Below are positions 42,480 through 52,022 of a DNA stretch of 64,000 nucleotides, piece after piece. The notes under the pieces were generated by a model. It saw only the letters and a program-made list of their open reading frames with translations. It had not been told where the DNA came from and did not search any database. The stretch spans positions 42,993 through 106,992 of the forward strand of contig NZ_JARBTK010000009.1 in NCBI RefSeq assembly GCF_029240215.1, written 5' to 3'. This DNA comes from Chryseobacterium sp. (GTDB taxonomy: Bacteria > Bacteroidota > Bacteroidia > Flavobacteriales > Weeksellaceae). The translations under genes were made by a program, and so were the position numbers. The number at the start of each line of letters is the position of its first letter. Position 1 is the stretch's first letter.

Positions 42480-42656
42480 TTATTTCTTCATTTTTTTAAG
42501 TAAAGCAAACGCCATGAAAGCGATGTAACCAAAAAGCACGCTCGCATAAAGTATATTAATGATGGTATTAAGCCGGTCATCTTCCGCTTTGAAAAGCATA
42601 TTATAAGAGATAAACCCTGCAATCAGGACGGCAAAAAATATGAGATGTACTTTCAT
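42480..42656 (-). CDS. Small two-helix membrane protein (58 residues)
   Basis: The minus strand of 42656-42480 encodes a 58-residue frame starting MKVHLIFFAVLIAGF and ending ALLKKMKK. Two hydrophobic helices (about 3-20 and 35-52) flank a charged loop (FKAEDDRLN), and the end is lysine-rich, so the C-terminus is probably cytoplasmic. The ATG lies one base after the stop of the acyltransferase-like gene, so translation is probably coupled. I recognise no family. Codon use looks like its neighbours and the frame is clean, which supports a real gene. Confidence 0.6.
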   Translation of the reverse strand: MKVHLIFFAVLIAGFISYNMLFKAEDDRLNTIINILYASVLFGYIAFMAFALLKKMKK

Positions 42657-42657
42657 G

Positions 42658-43782
42658 CTAAAACTTTAATGAATACGTTCTTCTTCTTTTGTGATTCACA
42701 GGATTGTAATCCTGCCAAAGAACCTGCACGCTTTTGTTTTCTTCCAGTTCCGGGTTTGTTTCTGCGAAATCGATACCCATATTATTGAAACGCACGAAAA
42801 TTTCTTTAAAAATAATAGCGGTTACACCACGTCTCTGATATTCAGGATGAATTCCGATTAAATAAAAATTAGCACGGTCGTTTTTTTTCTGAGCCTGCAT
42901 AAAATGCCACCATCCAAAAGGGAAAAGTTTGCCTTTTGCTTTTTGCAATGCTTTAGAATATGAAGGCATGGTCACGGCGAAAGAAACCAACTCGTCATGC
43001 TCGTCAACCACGCAGATAACGTAGTTCTTGGCAATCATCGGGAAAAATTTTTCTTTATAGGTTTTTATCTGTTCTTCGGAAATAGGCGTGTAAGTTGAAA
43101 GGTGCTTGTAAGTTTCGTCGAGCAACTTAAACATAGGTTTTACGTAAGGTAAAATCTCTTCTTTGTTTTTGAAATCTAAAACTCGCAGATTATATTTTTC
43201 AGCAATCAGCTTACTGAATTTTTCTACTTTTGGAGGAAGAACTTTTGGGAAATTCATTTCAAATTCTACCCATTCTTTTTCTTTTACAAGTCCGAGATTT
43301 TCAATGTGTTTTGGGTAATATTCATGATTGTAAATTCCGATCATTGTGGCAATCTTTTCAAAACCGAAAGTCAGCATTCCTGCCTTATCAAGATTGGTGA
43401 ATCCCATCGGTCCTTCAATATTGTCGATCCTGTGTTCTTTGGCATAATTGATTACAGTGTCAATTAATGCTTTTGAAACTTCCTGATCATCAATAAAATC
43501 AATCCATCCGAAACGAACTTTTCTGATGCCAAGTTCTTTTTCTTCTTTATGATTAATCATTACCGCGATTCTCCCAACTAATTTATTGTTTTTCCATGCT
43601 AAAAACTGCTTTGCTTCAGAATATTGCAATGCGGGATTTTCCTGAGGATTCCACACATTTATTTCGTCTTTTATAAATGATGGAACGTAATAGGGATTGT
43701 TTTTATACAGATCCATCGGGAATCTCACAAATTGTTTTAATTCGTTAGGTGTTTTTACTTCAAGAATTGAAACTTCTGACAT
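42658..43782 (-). CDS. GNAT-superfamily acyltransferase-like protein
   Basis: The 374-residue protein looks like two GNAT-type folds in tandem. The first half contains KQFLAWKNNKLVGRIAVMINH, and the second contains FYLIGIHPEYQRRGVTAIIF, where the RRGVT stretch fits the acetyl-CoA pyrophosphate loop (Q/RxxGxA/G). Homologues are common in Bacteroidota and are often mislabelled GTP cyclohydrolase. Substrate unknown. It is followed at once by a 58-residue membrane protein gene. Confidence 0.78.
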   Translation of the reverse strand: MSEVSILEVKTPNELKQFVRFPMDLYKNNPYYVPSFIKDEINVWNPQENPALQYSEAKQFLAWKNNKLVGRIAVMINHKEEKELGIRKVRFGWIDFIDDQEVSKALIDTVINYAKEHRIDNIEGPMGFTNLDKAGMLTFGFEKIATMIGIYNHEYYPKHIENLGLVKEKEWVEFEMNFPKVLPPKVEKFSKLIAEKYNLRVLDFKNKEEILPYVKPMFKLLDETYKHLSTYTPISEEQIKTYKEKFFPMIAKNYVICVVDEHDELVSFAVTMPSYSKALQKAKGKLFPFGWWHFMQAQKKNDRANFYLIGIHPEYQRRGVTAIIFKEIFVRFNNMGIDFAETNPELEENKSVQVLWQDYNPVNHKRRRTYSLKF

Positions 43783-43806
43783 AGTATTTTAGGGTAATTT
43801 CTACCA

Positions 43807-43814
43807 CAAATATA
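43807..43814 (-). promoter_or_regulatory. -7 element for the acyltransferase-like gene
   Basis: The plus-strand CAAATATA reads TATATTTG on the minus strand, matching TAnnTTTG, 24 bp before the ATG at 43782. Confidence 0.5.
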
Positions 43815-43889
43815 ATTAATAATTGTTAATACTTTGGCACAATTATTACATCCCTTAATAGAATTATTATATATAAAATTTCAGAAAAA

Positions 43890-44579
43890 ATGACAGGTTA
43901 TTATCTTATTATAGGAATCTCGATGCTTGTAAGCTGGCTGGTTTCCTCAAGATTGAAATCTAAATTTGAGTATTACTCTAACGTACATCTTAGAAATGGA
44001 CTTTCAGGAAAAGAAGTGGCAGAAAAAATGTTGAGAGATAACGGAATCAATGATGTACAAGTGATATCGGTTCCCGGACAATTGACAGATCATTATAATC
44101 CCGCAGATAAAACAGTAAACCTTTCGGAAGGTGTTTACATGCAGAGAAATGCCGCGGCGGCGGCGGTTGCGGCTCACGAATGTGGTCATGCGGTACAGCA
44201 TGCAGTTGGTTATTCGATGTTGCAATTAAGATCAAAATTGGTTCCGGTTGTAAACATCAGCTCAAATTTGATGCAGTTTGTACTTATTGGAGGTATTGTT
44301 CTGATGGCTGCAAGCGGAAATAAAATACTTCTATTGATAGGAGTTATCATGTTTGCAATAACAACACTTTTTGCATTTATAACACTTCCGGTAGAATATG
44401 ATGCAAGCAACAGAGCAATGAAGTGGTTGAAAGATACAGGAACAGTAACATCAGAAGAATTTGTTGGAGTGAAAGACAGTCTGACTTGGGCGGCAAGAAC
44501 TTATCTTGTAGCTGCAATCGGTTCTCTGGCTCAACTTCTTTACTTTGCATCACTTTTAATGGGCGGTCGCAGAGATTAG
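43890..44579 (+). CDS. YugP-like membrane zinc metallopeptidase
   Basis: The 229-residue protein has an N-terminal membrane helix, the catalytic AAHECGHAVQHA (H96, E97, H100) and two or three C-terminal hydrophobic helices including ILLLIGVIMFAITTLFAFITLPVEYDAS, where the segment after the helix has the DASNRA motif expected for the third zinc ligand region. This is the neutral zinc metallopeptidase (YugP) family, with active site near the membrane and unknown substrate. Six codons for Ala/Val before the HExxH are GCG-rich, unusual in this AT-rich genome. Confidence 0.87.
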   Translation: MTGYYLIIGISMLVSWLVSSRLKSKFEYYSNVHLRNGLSGKEVAEKMLRDNGINDVQVISVPGQLTDHYNPADKTVNLSEGVYMQRNAAAAAVAAHECGHAVQHAVGYSMLQLRSKLVPVVNISSNLMQFVLIGGIVLMAASGNKILLLIGVIMFAITTLFAFITLPVEYDASNRAMKWLKDTGTVTSEEFVGVKDSLTWAARTYLVAAIGSLAQLLYFASLLMGGRRD

Positions 44580-44611
44580 AATTTAATCTTTAAAATCAAA
44601 AAATTATATTG

Positions 44612-44641
44612 CATCTCAGAAAGTTTTCTGGGATGTTTTTT
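44612..44641 (+). terminator. Terminator of the zinc peptidase gene
   Basis: CATCTCAGAA (44612-44621) pairs with TTCTGGGATG (44626-44635) with one G-T pair and is followed by a T tract to 44641. Confidence 0.82.
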
Positions 44642-44681
44642 GTTTAATTCAAAATTTTCTAATCAACTCAAATGAATTTGA

Positions 44682-44689
44682 TATTTTTG
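44682..44689 (+). promoter_or_regulatory. -7 element for the multi-pass membrane protein gene
   Basis: TATTTTTG matches TAnnTTTG, 21 bp before the ATG at 44711. Confidence 0.5.
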
Positions 44690-44710
44690 TTAATATCAAA
44701 AAAAACTTGA

Positions 44711-45835
44711 ATGTATCAGAAAAAAGTATTAATGTCAGAAAATCAACAGATTAAATATCTAATCAAAGTTATTGCTCTTGTCTGGTTTGTTACAAAAATA
44801 TGGAGTTATAAGACATGGGTTGCAGAAAGAATTTATCCTGTAATACCTCCGTTTGATTTTTTAAAATACATTCCGGATTCTTTACATTTAATTATATTCG
44901 GGCTATCTCTTTTAAATTTATTGTTGATCGTATTTCTTAGAGTAAATAGATTGCTATTGATTTCTCTTTTTTTATTTGAATTTCTGAGTTGCTTATTAGA
45001 TACAGTAAGATGGCAACCTTGGGAATATATGTACTTGTGTATGCTTGCGGTCATAATTATTAATTTTTCAAGACCTAAAAATATCATTTTTCTTTTTCAC
45101 TTATTATTAGTGTCAATGTACTTGTTTAGTGGTCTTCACAAATTCAATCGAAGTTTTCTATCTACTTTCTGGATGGATGAGATTCTGAAAGATTTTTTTG
45201 GTCTGTCATTAGAAATTATTTTAAAATTCAAACTCTTTTTTGCAGGATTGCTGATTCCTGTAATTGAAGTGTTACTGGCAATTTCACTTCTTGTCTCAAA
45301 ATCTAAAAGGAAAATAAGTTTACTTTTAATTATAATGCATATCTGCATTTTAATTCTAATCGGACCTTTTGGTTTAAACTATAATTCGGTAATTTGGTTT
45401 TGGAATTTTACTTTGATCTTTATTCTGTTTCTCCTGTATGCTTTACCGGTAGAGAAAACAGATAGTAAAATGATTTTGAATAATTCTTATTGGCTTATTT
45501 TATGGTTTATCATGCCGATATTCAGTTTTTTTGGAAATTGGTATCAGTATTTTTCATTTAATCTGTATTCGGGTAAAGGGTATCAAATGTATATCTGTGT
45601 CAACAATGACAATTATGAATTGAAACCTTATCTGGAGCCTGTAGATGGTAAGTTATGCAAAGACAAGCCTTATCTGAATTTGCAAAATTGGGCAATGTCT
45701 GAAATCAAATCAGCTCCATTTCCGGACATTGAGGTTTATCAAAAAATAGGGATAGGAATGAAGAAAAAATATGGTAATAAAAATGTTAAAATTTTTCTGC
45801 ATAATACAGAGACAAGGAAGACTATAGAATTATAG
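44711..45835 (+). CDS. Multi-pass membrane protein of unknown function
   Basis: The 374-residue protein has about eight hydrophobic helices followed by a soluble C-terminal domain of about 95 residues (from YQMYICVNNDNYELKPY). Segments such as WQPWEYMYLCMLAV and YLFSGLHKFNRSFLSTFWMDE resemble the HTTM/DoxX-like group of membrane proteins, but the match is not strong enough to name a family. An internal ATG at residue 8 (44732) is an alternative start. It converges on the IMPACT gene with 14 bp between stops. Confidence 0.6.
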   Translation: MYQKKVLMSENQQIKYLIKVIALVWFVTKIWSYKTWVAERIYPVIPPFDFLKYIPDSLHLIIFGLSLLNLLLIVFLRVNRLLLISLFLFEFLSCLLDTVRWQPWEYMYLCMLAVIIINFSRPKNIIFLFHLLLVSMYLFSGLHKFNRSFLSTFWMDEILKDFFGLSLEIILKFKLFFAGLLIPVIEVLLAISLLVSKSKRKISLLLIIMHICILILIGPFGLNYNSVIWFWNFTLIFILFLLYALPVEKTDSKMILNNSYWLILWFIMPIFSFFGNWYQYFSFNLYSGKGYQMYICVNNDNYELKPYLEPVDGKLCKDKPYLNLQNWAMSEIKSAPFPDIEVYQKIGIGMKKKYGNKNVKIFLHNTETRKTIEL

Positions 45836-45849
45836 AGATATATAGCTTC

Positions 45850-46455
45850 TTATTCTATAAATTTATATTTCACATTTTGCATTTCAGATAATTTTTCTGA
45901 GATATTTTCTTTTTGTGCAGTTTTCAGTAAAGCAGTCAGAATACAGTTTTCATGAGCATCAAAGTTCAGGACTTTTGCATCAAACTTTGATAGAAGCGTA
46001 AAAATGACATTTTGCTGATTAAAGTTAAACTGAATTTCAATTTCCATTTCCAGTTCTTTGGTGATGATTTCGGCTTCTTCCAGAGTAATTTTCGCTGATT
46101 CTTTATACGCTTTTACCAAACCGGAAACTCCCAGTTTTGTTCCTCCATAATATCTTACACTAATGACCAGAACATTGGTGATCTCATTGGCTAAAAGTTG
46201 ATTGTAAATCGGCAATCCTGCACTTCCGGAAGGTTCTCCGTCATCGTTGGCACGGTAATTTTCTCCGTTGAGCCCCATTCTGAAAGCATAGCAATGATGT
46301 GTCGCTTTGGGGTGTTCTGATCTTACTTTCTCCAAAGCACTTTTCAGCTCACTTTCATTATTGACAGGGAAGGCAAATCCGATAAACTTACTTCCTTTTT
46401 CTTTGAGAAGTGTATTTTCAACGGGCTTTTCAATGGTCTTATATTCGTGCAGCAT
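45850..46455 (-). CDS. IMPACT family protein YigZ-like
   Basis: The 201-residue protein has the IMPACT/UPF0029 N-terminal domain with KGSKFIGFAFPV, HPKATHHCYAFRM and the hallmark ANDDGEPSGSAGLPI, plus a smaller C-terminal ferredoxin-like domain. E. coli YigZ and eukaryotic IMPACT are linked to translation control, but the bacterial role is unclear. It lies 12 bp downstream of ribD and is probably co-transcribed with it. Confidence 0.87.
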   Translation of the reverse strand: MLHEYKTIEKPVENTLLKEKGSKFIGFAFPVNNESELKSALEKVRSEHPKATHHCYAFRMGLNGENYRANDDGEPSGSAGLPIYNQLLANEITNVLVISVRYYGGTKLGVSGLVKAYKESAKITLEEAEIITKELEMEIEIQFNFNQQNVIFTLLSKFDAKVLNFDAHENCILTALLKTAQKENISEKLSEMQNVKYKFIE

Positions 46456-46467
46456 TGGGTTCAGATT

Positions 46468-47493
46468 CTAATCTAAATTTTTATGAAATTCCATTACATT
46501 ATCTCTGAATTGTTTAATTTCAAATGGCGCATGTTGAAATCTTGGAGCTTTCGTTCCGTTTTCAATGATCAGGCGCTCATTTTTAATGACAATTGTTTCA
46601 TCCCAGAGGTTCGCATCAATAAATTGTTGTAAAACCAAACTTCCACCTTCCACAATGATCGATTGAATCTGCAATTCGTATAGTTTTCTAATCAGTTTTT
46701 CAATGAAATTTTCTCGTTCGGTTTTAATAAATTTGATATTTCCTTCGTCAGAATTTTTTACGGAATTAAAAACAAGAGTTTCTGCTTCATTATTATAAAT
46801 ATTGTAATCTGCAGGAACTTTCAGATCGATGTCAATCAGGATTCTGATAGGATTTCTTCCGGTCATTTCTCTGGTGGTAAGACTCGGATTGTCACGAAGT
46901 GCAGTCATCGTTCCAATAAGAATCGCATGTTCGTTATTTCGTAATTCGTGCACAAATTGTTTCGTTAAAGAATTGCTGATCTGTGTTGGTTTGAAATCTT
47001 TATCCATAAATCCATCAGCTGATTGTGCCCACTTCAAAACAATAAAAGGTCGTTTTTTTTCGTGATAAGTAAAGAATCTTTTATTTAAATCAATACATTC
47101 TTTTTCCAGAATTCCGGATACGACTTCAATTCCTCCGTCCTGAATAATTTTTTTTCCTTTTCCGTTGACTTTGTCATGAGAATCCATCGCGCCGATGACA
47201 ACTTTTTTAAATCCTAATTCTACGATTTTTAAAGCACAAGGCGGAGTTTTTCCAAAATGAGCACATGGTTCCAACGAAACATAGATTGTAGATTCAGGAA
47301 TCAAGCTTTTATCTTCAACTGAATTGATTGCGTTGATTTCTGCATGATTTTCACCCGCTTTATGATGATAGCCTTCACCGATGATTTTCCCGTTGTGCAC
47401 AATTACGCTTCCAACCAAAGGGTTTGGATAAGTGTTTCCCAAAGCTTTTTTAGCCAGCTCAATGCATCTTTTGATGTAAATTTCGTCCTGCAT
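46468..47493 (-). CDS. ribD: Bifunctional riboflavin biosynthesis deaminase/reductase RibD
   Basis: This enzyme does the second and third steps of riboflavin synthesis. The N-terminal deaminase (about 1-145) has the zinc motifs HAEINAI and PCAHFGKTPPC. The C-terminal reductase (about 147-341) has VLKWAQSADGFMD, RNPIRILIDIDL and the VEGGSLVLQQF NADPH-site segment. Length is normal for the fused enzyme. No other rib genes are nearby. A terminator of the preceding gene lies just upstream. Confidence 0.93.
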   Translation of the reverse strand: MQDEIYIKRCIELAKKALGNTYPNPLVGSVIVHNGKIIGEGYHHKAGENHAEINAINSVEDKSLIPESTIYVSLEPCAHFGKTPPCALKIVELGFKKVVIGAMDSHDKVNGKGKKIIQDGGIEVVSGILEKECIDLNKRFFTYHEKKRPFIVLKWAQSADGFMDKDFKPTQISNSLTKQFVHELRNNEHAILIGTMTALRDNPSLTTREMTGRNPIRILIDIDLKVPADYNIYNNEAETLVFNSVKNSDEGNIKFIKTERENFIEKLIRKLYELQIQSIIVEGGSLVLQQFIDANLWDETIVIKNERLIIENGTKAPRFQHAPFEIKQFRDNVMEFHKNLD

Positions 47494-47500
47494 ATCATTA

Positions 47501-47530
47501 AAAAAGCGAAGACAAATTTCTTTGCTTCGC
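47501..47530 (-). terminator. Terminator of the DUF349 gene
   Basis: GCGAAG-A-CAAA (47506-47515) pairs with TTTG-CTTCGC (47521-47530) with one bulged A. On the minus strand the hairpin is followed by TTTTT (47505-47501), just before ribD. Confidence 0.75.
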
Positions 47531-47552
47531 CATTATAAATTGTATTAAATAT

Positions 47553-49358
47553 TTATTCTCCGGATATAATATTGTGAAGATTTTGCTTCAAAGTTTCCAA
47601 ATGAGCCTTCTTGTCATCAATAGTATTGTAAGTATCTCTTAGCATAAGATTTTCTCTCGACGGGTTTTTAAAGAACGCTAAGTTGTTTTCCAGTTTCACA
47701 ATTTCGGCTTCCAGATCAGCAATCTGATTTTTGATCTTTCTTGCTTTATCGGTCAATTGGTTTTCAGACAACCCTTCTTCTTTCAGTTCGAGTTCGTTGA
47801 TCTTATTAAGCTTTAATTTTTCTCTTAAAGTCTTATTAAACTCAGAATTAATCCCGATTTTATCTCTCGGAACTTTCCCGATATTATTCCATGAAGTTTT
47901 GATATTTTCAATTTTTTCAATGCTTCCTTCTTCGTCAGAAATTGTTTTAAGCTCTTCAAGAATTTCTTTTTTAAGCTTGTAATTTTCTTTCCAGTTGTCG
48001 GTAGAAGCATTGCTTTTTTCTCTGTAATTATTAAAGAATGTATTACAGGCTTCACGGAATTCGTCCCAGATCTTATTGGTCATGCTTTTCGGAACGTGAC
48101 CGATTTTTTTCCAGTCTTCCTGAAGTTTTTTGAAAAGTGCAACTGCAATATCCCAGTCTTCAGAAAGCATATTGTCTTTTGCGGTCTGGATCAGTTTTAA
48201 TTTTTCATCTAAATTCTCCTGTTGAGAGCCTTTCAATGATTTATAGTAATTGTTTTTTGTAGTATTAAAGCTTCTGAGCGTCGATTTAAAATCATTCCAA
48301 TTGTTGTTGGATAATTTTCTTGGAACGCTTCCTGTTTTTAGGAATTCCGAACGAAGTTCTTCAACTCGTTTGATCGAGTTTTGCCAGTAGTTATGATTTG
48401 GAATATCTTTCGGCTCAGATAATTTTTTGATCTCAGCGATGATCTCATTTTTCTTTTCAAGATTGGCGTTTTGCTCTGTTTCAATTGCTGCAGAAAGCTC
48501 AGATTTTCTTTCGTGAATTTTATTAGAGATTTCTTTAAATTCATCCCATGTTTTCTCACGGAATTCTTCTGCAACCGGTTCAGCTTCTTCTTTCCAAAGT
48601 TTATGAAGATATTGTAATTCGTTTAAAGCTTTTTGTACAACAGGTTCATTTTCAAGTTCTTTTGCACGAGCAATGATATGTTGTCTCTTCTCAAGATTGT
48701 GGCTGTATTCCTGCTCAAGAAACTCTTTATTAAGATCCAACATCTGATAAAACTGATTCAAATGATGAAAGTAATTGTTATTAAGAATTTTAAATTCGGA
48801 TTTTGCAACCTGTCCGGCTTTTGACCATTCTTCCTTGATTTCACGGATCGATTTGAAAAGATTCGTTCCCGGTTCAGAATTAGTGTATAGATTTTTAAGT
48901 CTGTCGATCAGTTCCTGACGTTGATCCAGGTTTTTTTTCTGCTCTTCTTCCTGACCTTTTTGGAAAGCATCATGCTTTTCTTTATAAATGTGAATCAGTG
49001 CAGAAAGTTTAGATTGTGCAGGATGCTCATAACTGAAATTTTCAGCTGCATTTCCGGCATCTGTATATTCGTGTTTTTTGTCTTCAATCTCGTCATGAAT
49101 AGCGTGATTTGCTTTTTCTTTCAACGCATTGAATCTTCTAAAATTCTCTCCTGCGTTATTAGAATTGATGATTGTTTCCATTTCTTTGAGGGCGTCACTC
49201 AGAGAGATCTCTTCATCTGCATGGTCTTCGGTATGCTCTGTTTCCTCTTCTTGAGTACTCTGTTCTTCAGGAGCAGGGCTTTCCGGTGTTTCCTGTGGAG
49301 TTACCTCGGTAGAAATTTTGTTTTCTTCGTTTTCAGAAAGATTGTTTTCTGTAGTCAT
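47553..49358 (-). CDS. DUF349 repeat protein
   Basis: The 601-residue protein has a Glu/Pro/Thr-rich acidic N-terminus (about 1-50), then a long helical body with repeated DUF349 units of about 70-75 residues recognisable by phrases such as REIKEEWSKAGQVAK, LHKLWKEEAEPVAEE, LQEDWKKIGHVPKS and IKTSWNNIGKVPRD. The predicted coiled coil runs to the C-terminus. DUF349 proteins are widespread in Bacteroidota; the function is unknown. It is predicted to be cytoplasmic, with no signal peptide. Confidence 0.85.
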   Translation of the reverse strand: MTTENNLSENEENKISTEVTPQETPESPAPEEQSTQEEETEHTEDHADEEISLSDALKEMETIINSNNAGENFRRFNALKEKANHAIHDEIEDKKHEYTDAGNAAENFSYEHPAQSKLSALIHIYKEKHDAFQKGQEEEQKKNLDQRQELIDRLKNLYTNSEPGTNLFKSIREIKEEWSKAGQVAKSEFKILNNNYFHHLNQFYQMLDLNKEFLEQEYSHNLEKRQHIIARAKELENEPVVQKALNELQYLHKLWKEEAEPVAEEFREKTWDEFKEISNKIHERKSELSAAIETEQNANLEKKNEIIAEIKKLSEPKDIPNHNYWQNSIKRVEELRSEFLKTGSVPRKLSNNNWNDFKSTLRSFNTTKNNYYKSLKGSQQENLDEKLKLIQTAKDNMLSEDWDIAVALFKKLQEDWKKIGHVPKSMTNKIWDEFREACNTFFNNYREKSNASTDNWKENYKLKKEILEELKTISDEEGSIEKIENIKTSWNNIGKVPRDKIGINSEFNKTLREKLKLNKINELELKEEGLSENQLTDKARKIKNQIADLEAEIVKLENNLAFFKNPSRENLMLRDTYNTIDDKKAHLETLKQNLHNIISGE

Positions 49359-49429
49359 AGCAAATCTTTTATGTGAGTGGCGTTTATTCTTTAAATATAG
49401 GGAAAAGCCAAATAAAGTACTAATTTATG

Positions 49430-50167
49430 TTATTTTTTTTTAAAATTCCAAATTTCCCAGGCTTTTTCTGCCTGCTGCTCAAGCATGTAATATCCATTGA
49501 CTGTTTTTGCTCCTTTTCCGACAGAATTAATGATAAATTGGGTGTAATTTGGGTTGTAAATCAGATCAATAACCAAATGTTCTTTTGAAAGTCCGTCAAA
49601 AGGAAATTCCAGACAATCTTCGGTGTTCGGAAATGTACCTAAAGGAGTACACTGAACGATGATGTGATAATTCTGAACGGTTTCTTTGTCCAAATTTCCG
49701 AAATTGAGTTCTGATTTTCTTGAAACAGTTTGAGTTGAAATTCCATTTTTATTTAAAACATATTGCACGGCTTTTGCAGCACCTCCGTTTCCTAAAATCA
49801 ATGCAGAATTCTGGTGAGGTTTTCTGTGGATTTTTAAAGTTTTTTCGAAACCGAAAGCATCTGTATTGTATCCTGTTTTTTTACCATTTTCAATTAAAAC
49901 ACAGTTTACAGCACCGATTTCTTGAGCTTCATCGCTGAGTTCATCCAGATAATCAATGATTTTTTCTTTATACGGAATGGTTACATTAAAGCCTAAAAGA
50001 TCGGGATCTTGGAATAGATTTTCTACCTCGTCAATTTCCTGAAGGTCAAAAATGTTATAAGAAAGCTGATCAAGCATCAGTTTCTGAAATTTTTCTTCAA
50101 AGAATTTCTTGGAAAAGGAATAGGAAATATTTCTCCCGACAAGGCCTAGTTTTTTTTTGGAATCCAT
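49430..50167 (-). CDS. aroE: Shikimate dehydrogenase
   Basis: This enzyme reduces 3-dehydroshikimate with NADPH in aromatic amino acid synthesis. The 245-residue sequence has GRNISYSFSKKFFEEKF (shikimate-binding N-terminal segment), GFNVTIPYKEKII with the catalytic lysine, ALILGNGGAAKAVQYVL (dinucleotide-binding loop) and GYYMLEQQA near the C-terminus. It is slightly shorter than the E. coli enzyme, as is usual in Flavobacteriia. Confidence 0.92.
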   Translation of the reverse strand: MDSKKKLGLVGRNISYSFSKKFFEEKFQKLMLDQLSYNIFDLQEIDEVENLFQDPDLLGFNVTIPYKEKIIDYLDELSDEAQEIGAVNCVLIENGKKTGYNTDAFGFEKTLKIHRKPHQNSALILGNGGAAKAVQYVLNKNGISTQTVSRKSELNFGNLDKETVQNYHIIVQCTPLGTFPNTEDCLEFPFDGLSKEHLVIDLIYNPNYTQFIINSVGKGAKTVNGYYMLEQQAEKAWEIWNFKKK

Positions 50168-50180
50168 AAGTCAAAAATAA

Positions 50181-50206
50181 AAAAAAGACCGAAAAAATCG
50201 GTCTTT
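50181..50206 (-). terminator. Terminator of the endonuclease I gene
   Basis: AAAGACCGA (50184-50192) pairs perfectly with TCGGTCTTT (50198-50206) around five A residues. The flanking A run at 50176-50183 reads as a T tract on the minus strand. Confidence 0.85.
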
Positions 50207-50229
50207 AAGTTAAATTATATTTTGTTTAA

Positions 50230-52005
50230 TTAATCAACAATAAATTTTGAAGAAGCATGATCTGTTTTCAGAATATAAATTCCTTTTGTAATTCCGTGAA
50301 GGTTGATTTTGTTGGAATTTTTGAAAGGATTGGCAATGCTTTGAATCAGTTTTCCGGATAGATCATAGATTTCAGCCTTTAGAATTTTGCTTAAGTTTTC
50401 ACCTTTCACAAATAATTCATTGTTTTTTACCGGATTAGGGTAAATGCTGAATGATTTTTGTTTCGTAGTTTCAGATGTACTTAAAGCATTATAGCAAGTC
50501 CACGAAAGATCATCAAGTGCAACTCTGTTGGATGACACAGGGTTGATAAGTGAGATTATTATATTTCCTGAAATATTAAGATTGTTAATTGTTGTTGTAA
50601 CGGTAGTATCACCATAAGGTATTGTTCCGACAGTCACTCCGTTGATTTGTAGATTCAGAGTAGTTGAACTGCCATTGAATTTACGTAATGTAGTTACAGT
50701 TAAGCTCTGAATACCTCCCGAAATTGATGAGCTTGTAAGACTTCCGTTTTGAATAGTGATTGCTTTTCCATTGATTTCCTGATCGGTTCTTGCATCAGTT
50801 GCTGTCCAGCTAATCCCGTTACTAGACCAGGTTCTTGTAGTATAATTTGATGCGCTTGCCGGAATGTTAGAAAAATCTTCAGTTCCGCAAGATCCACCTC
50901 CTGGTTGCCCTGCTAAAGTAGTTGCTGTAGCAGTATTGCTTTGTGCAGAAGAGTTTCCTGCAGCATCTTTTGCAATAATGTAGAAAGTATAGGTCGTTAA
51001 TGGATTTAAGCCCTGAACTGTCGCTGTAGTTCCTGTTACCGTAGAATTCAGAACCCCGTTAACGTAAATTGTATATCCTGTAACTCCCACGTTGTCAGTA
51101 GCGGCTGTCCAGTTTAACGATATTGAGTTTGAGGTCGGATTGTTTGCAACTAAATTAGTTGGAGCGGTCGGAGCTTGAGTGTCAGGAGTTTGCGTCCCCC
51201 AGACTAAATTAACATATTGAGGATTGTCAATATAAGGATTTCTGTTTCCCTGATAATTGTAAGTTGCATTATTTCTTCCTATTTCTGCAGCTGAAACCGG
51301 ATCCTGGGCGTTCCATGCAAGCAATTGATTCAGCTCCCACGTTTGCAGTCCCGGGAAAGCAGATCCGCCAAGCATATCGCCTGAAGAAAATCCCGAAAGT
51401 TGGGTTTCGTATCTGGTTACAAAATAAAAGATCATTCTTGCAACGTCACCTTTGAACTCATCGATCGGTTCAAATACAGTTCCTGAATATCCTGCAGATG
51501 CCGAAGTTCCTAATTTAGAGCCGTTTAAAGAGGTGAATGAAGTACTGGTGCCCACCACTCCAAAAGGATAGTTGGATCTCATGCCGTTTACTTTTCCATC
51601 AGTAGCTCTGATAAAATGAGCATCATTTTTCATGGGCGAAGCTTCATTAAATAAGCTTTGGGGAACTATGTGTTCTCTATTGTAACAATTTCCTTCTACA
51701 GAATAGCTTCCGCATTGGTCTGTTGTTACTGTAAAATTGTATGGATCTGCAGCAGTTGGTCTTTCAGAATAAATATCTAAAATTGTTCCGTCATTTTCGT
51801 AATAGTAATCACGGTCGGTTGTTTGGTATGCGATCCATAATCCTCCATATCCGTTATCAATATGACCATTGGTAATGATTGCTTTTAGCTGGGATTTTAG
51901 AGTTGCTCCTGTACCTGTAGCGGTATTATAATATCCTGCAGGAATTTGTGCAAAAGCGTTGATGAATACAATGCTTAATAATAAAGAATATAAAATTCGC
52001 TTCAT
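50230..52005 (-). CDS. Secreted endonuclease I with FN3 and type IX sorting domain
   Basis: The 591-residue protein has a signal peptide (MKRILYSLLLSIVFINAFAQ). An endonuclease I (His-Me finger) domain follows (about 20-270), with CYNREHIVPQSLF near residue 107 and NDAHFIRATDGKVNGMRSN. A fibronectin type III domain (about 280-365) starts after TPDTQAPTAP. A beta-rich module (about 375-505) and a C-terminal type IX sorting domain (FSIYPNPVKNNELFV...GIYILK) complete it. It is predicted to be exported by Sec, moved across the outer membrane by type IX secretion and left at the surface or released, for extracellular DNA digestion. Confidence 0.92.
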   Translation of the reverse strand: MKRILYSLLLSIVFINAFAQIPAGYYNTATGTGATLKSQLKAIITNGHIDNGYGGLWIAYQTTDRDYYYENDGTILDIYSERPTAADPYNFTVTTDQCGSYSVEGNCYNREHIVPQSLFNEASPMKNDAHFIRATDGKVNGMRSNYPFGVVGTSTSFTSLNGSKLGTSASAGYSGTVFEPIDEFKGDVARMIFYFVTRYETQLSGFSSGDMLGGSAFPGLQTWELNQLLAWNAQDPVSAAEIGRNNATYNYQGNRNPYIDNPQYVNLVWGTQTPDTQAPTAPTNLVANNPTSNSISLNWTAATDNVGVTGYTIYVNGVLNSTVTGTTATVQGLNPLTTYTFYIIAKDAAGNSSAQSNTATATTLAGQPGGGSCGTEDFSNIPASASNYTTRTWSSNGISWTATDARTDQEINGKAITIQNGSLTSSSISGGIQSLTVTTLRKFNGSSTTLNLQINGVTVGTIPYGDTTVTTTINNLNISGNIIISLINPVSSNRVALDDLSWTCYNALSTSETTKQKSFSIYPNPVKNNELFVKGENLSKILKAEIYDLSGKLIQSIANPFKNSNKINLHGITKGIYILKTDHASSKFIVD

Positions 52006-52022
52006 TTTTTTAAATTGGAAGG

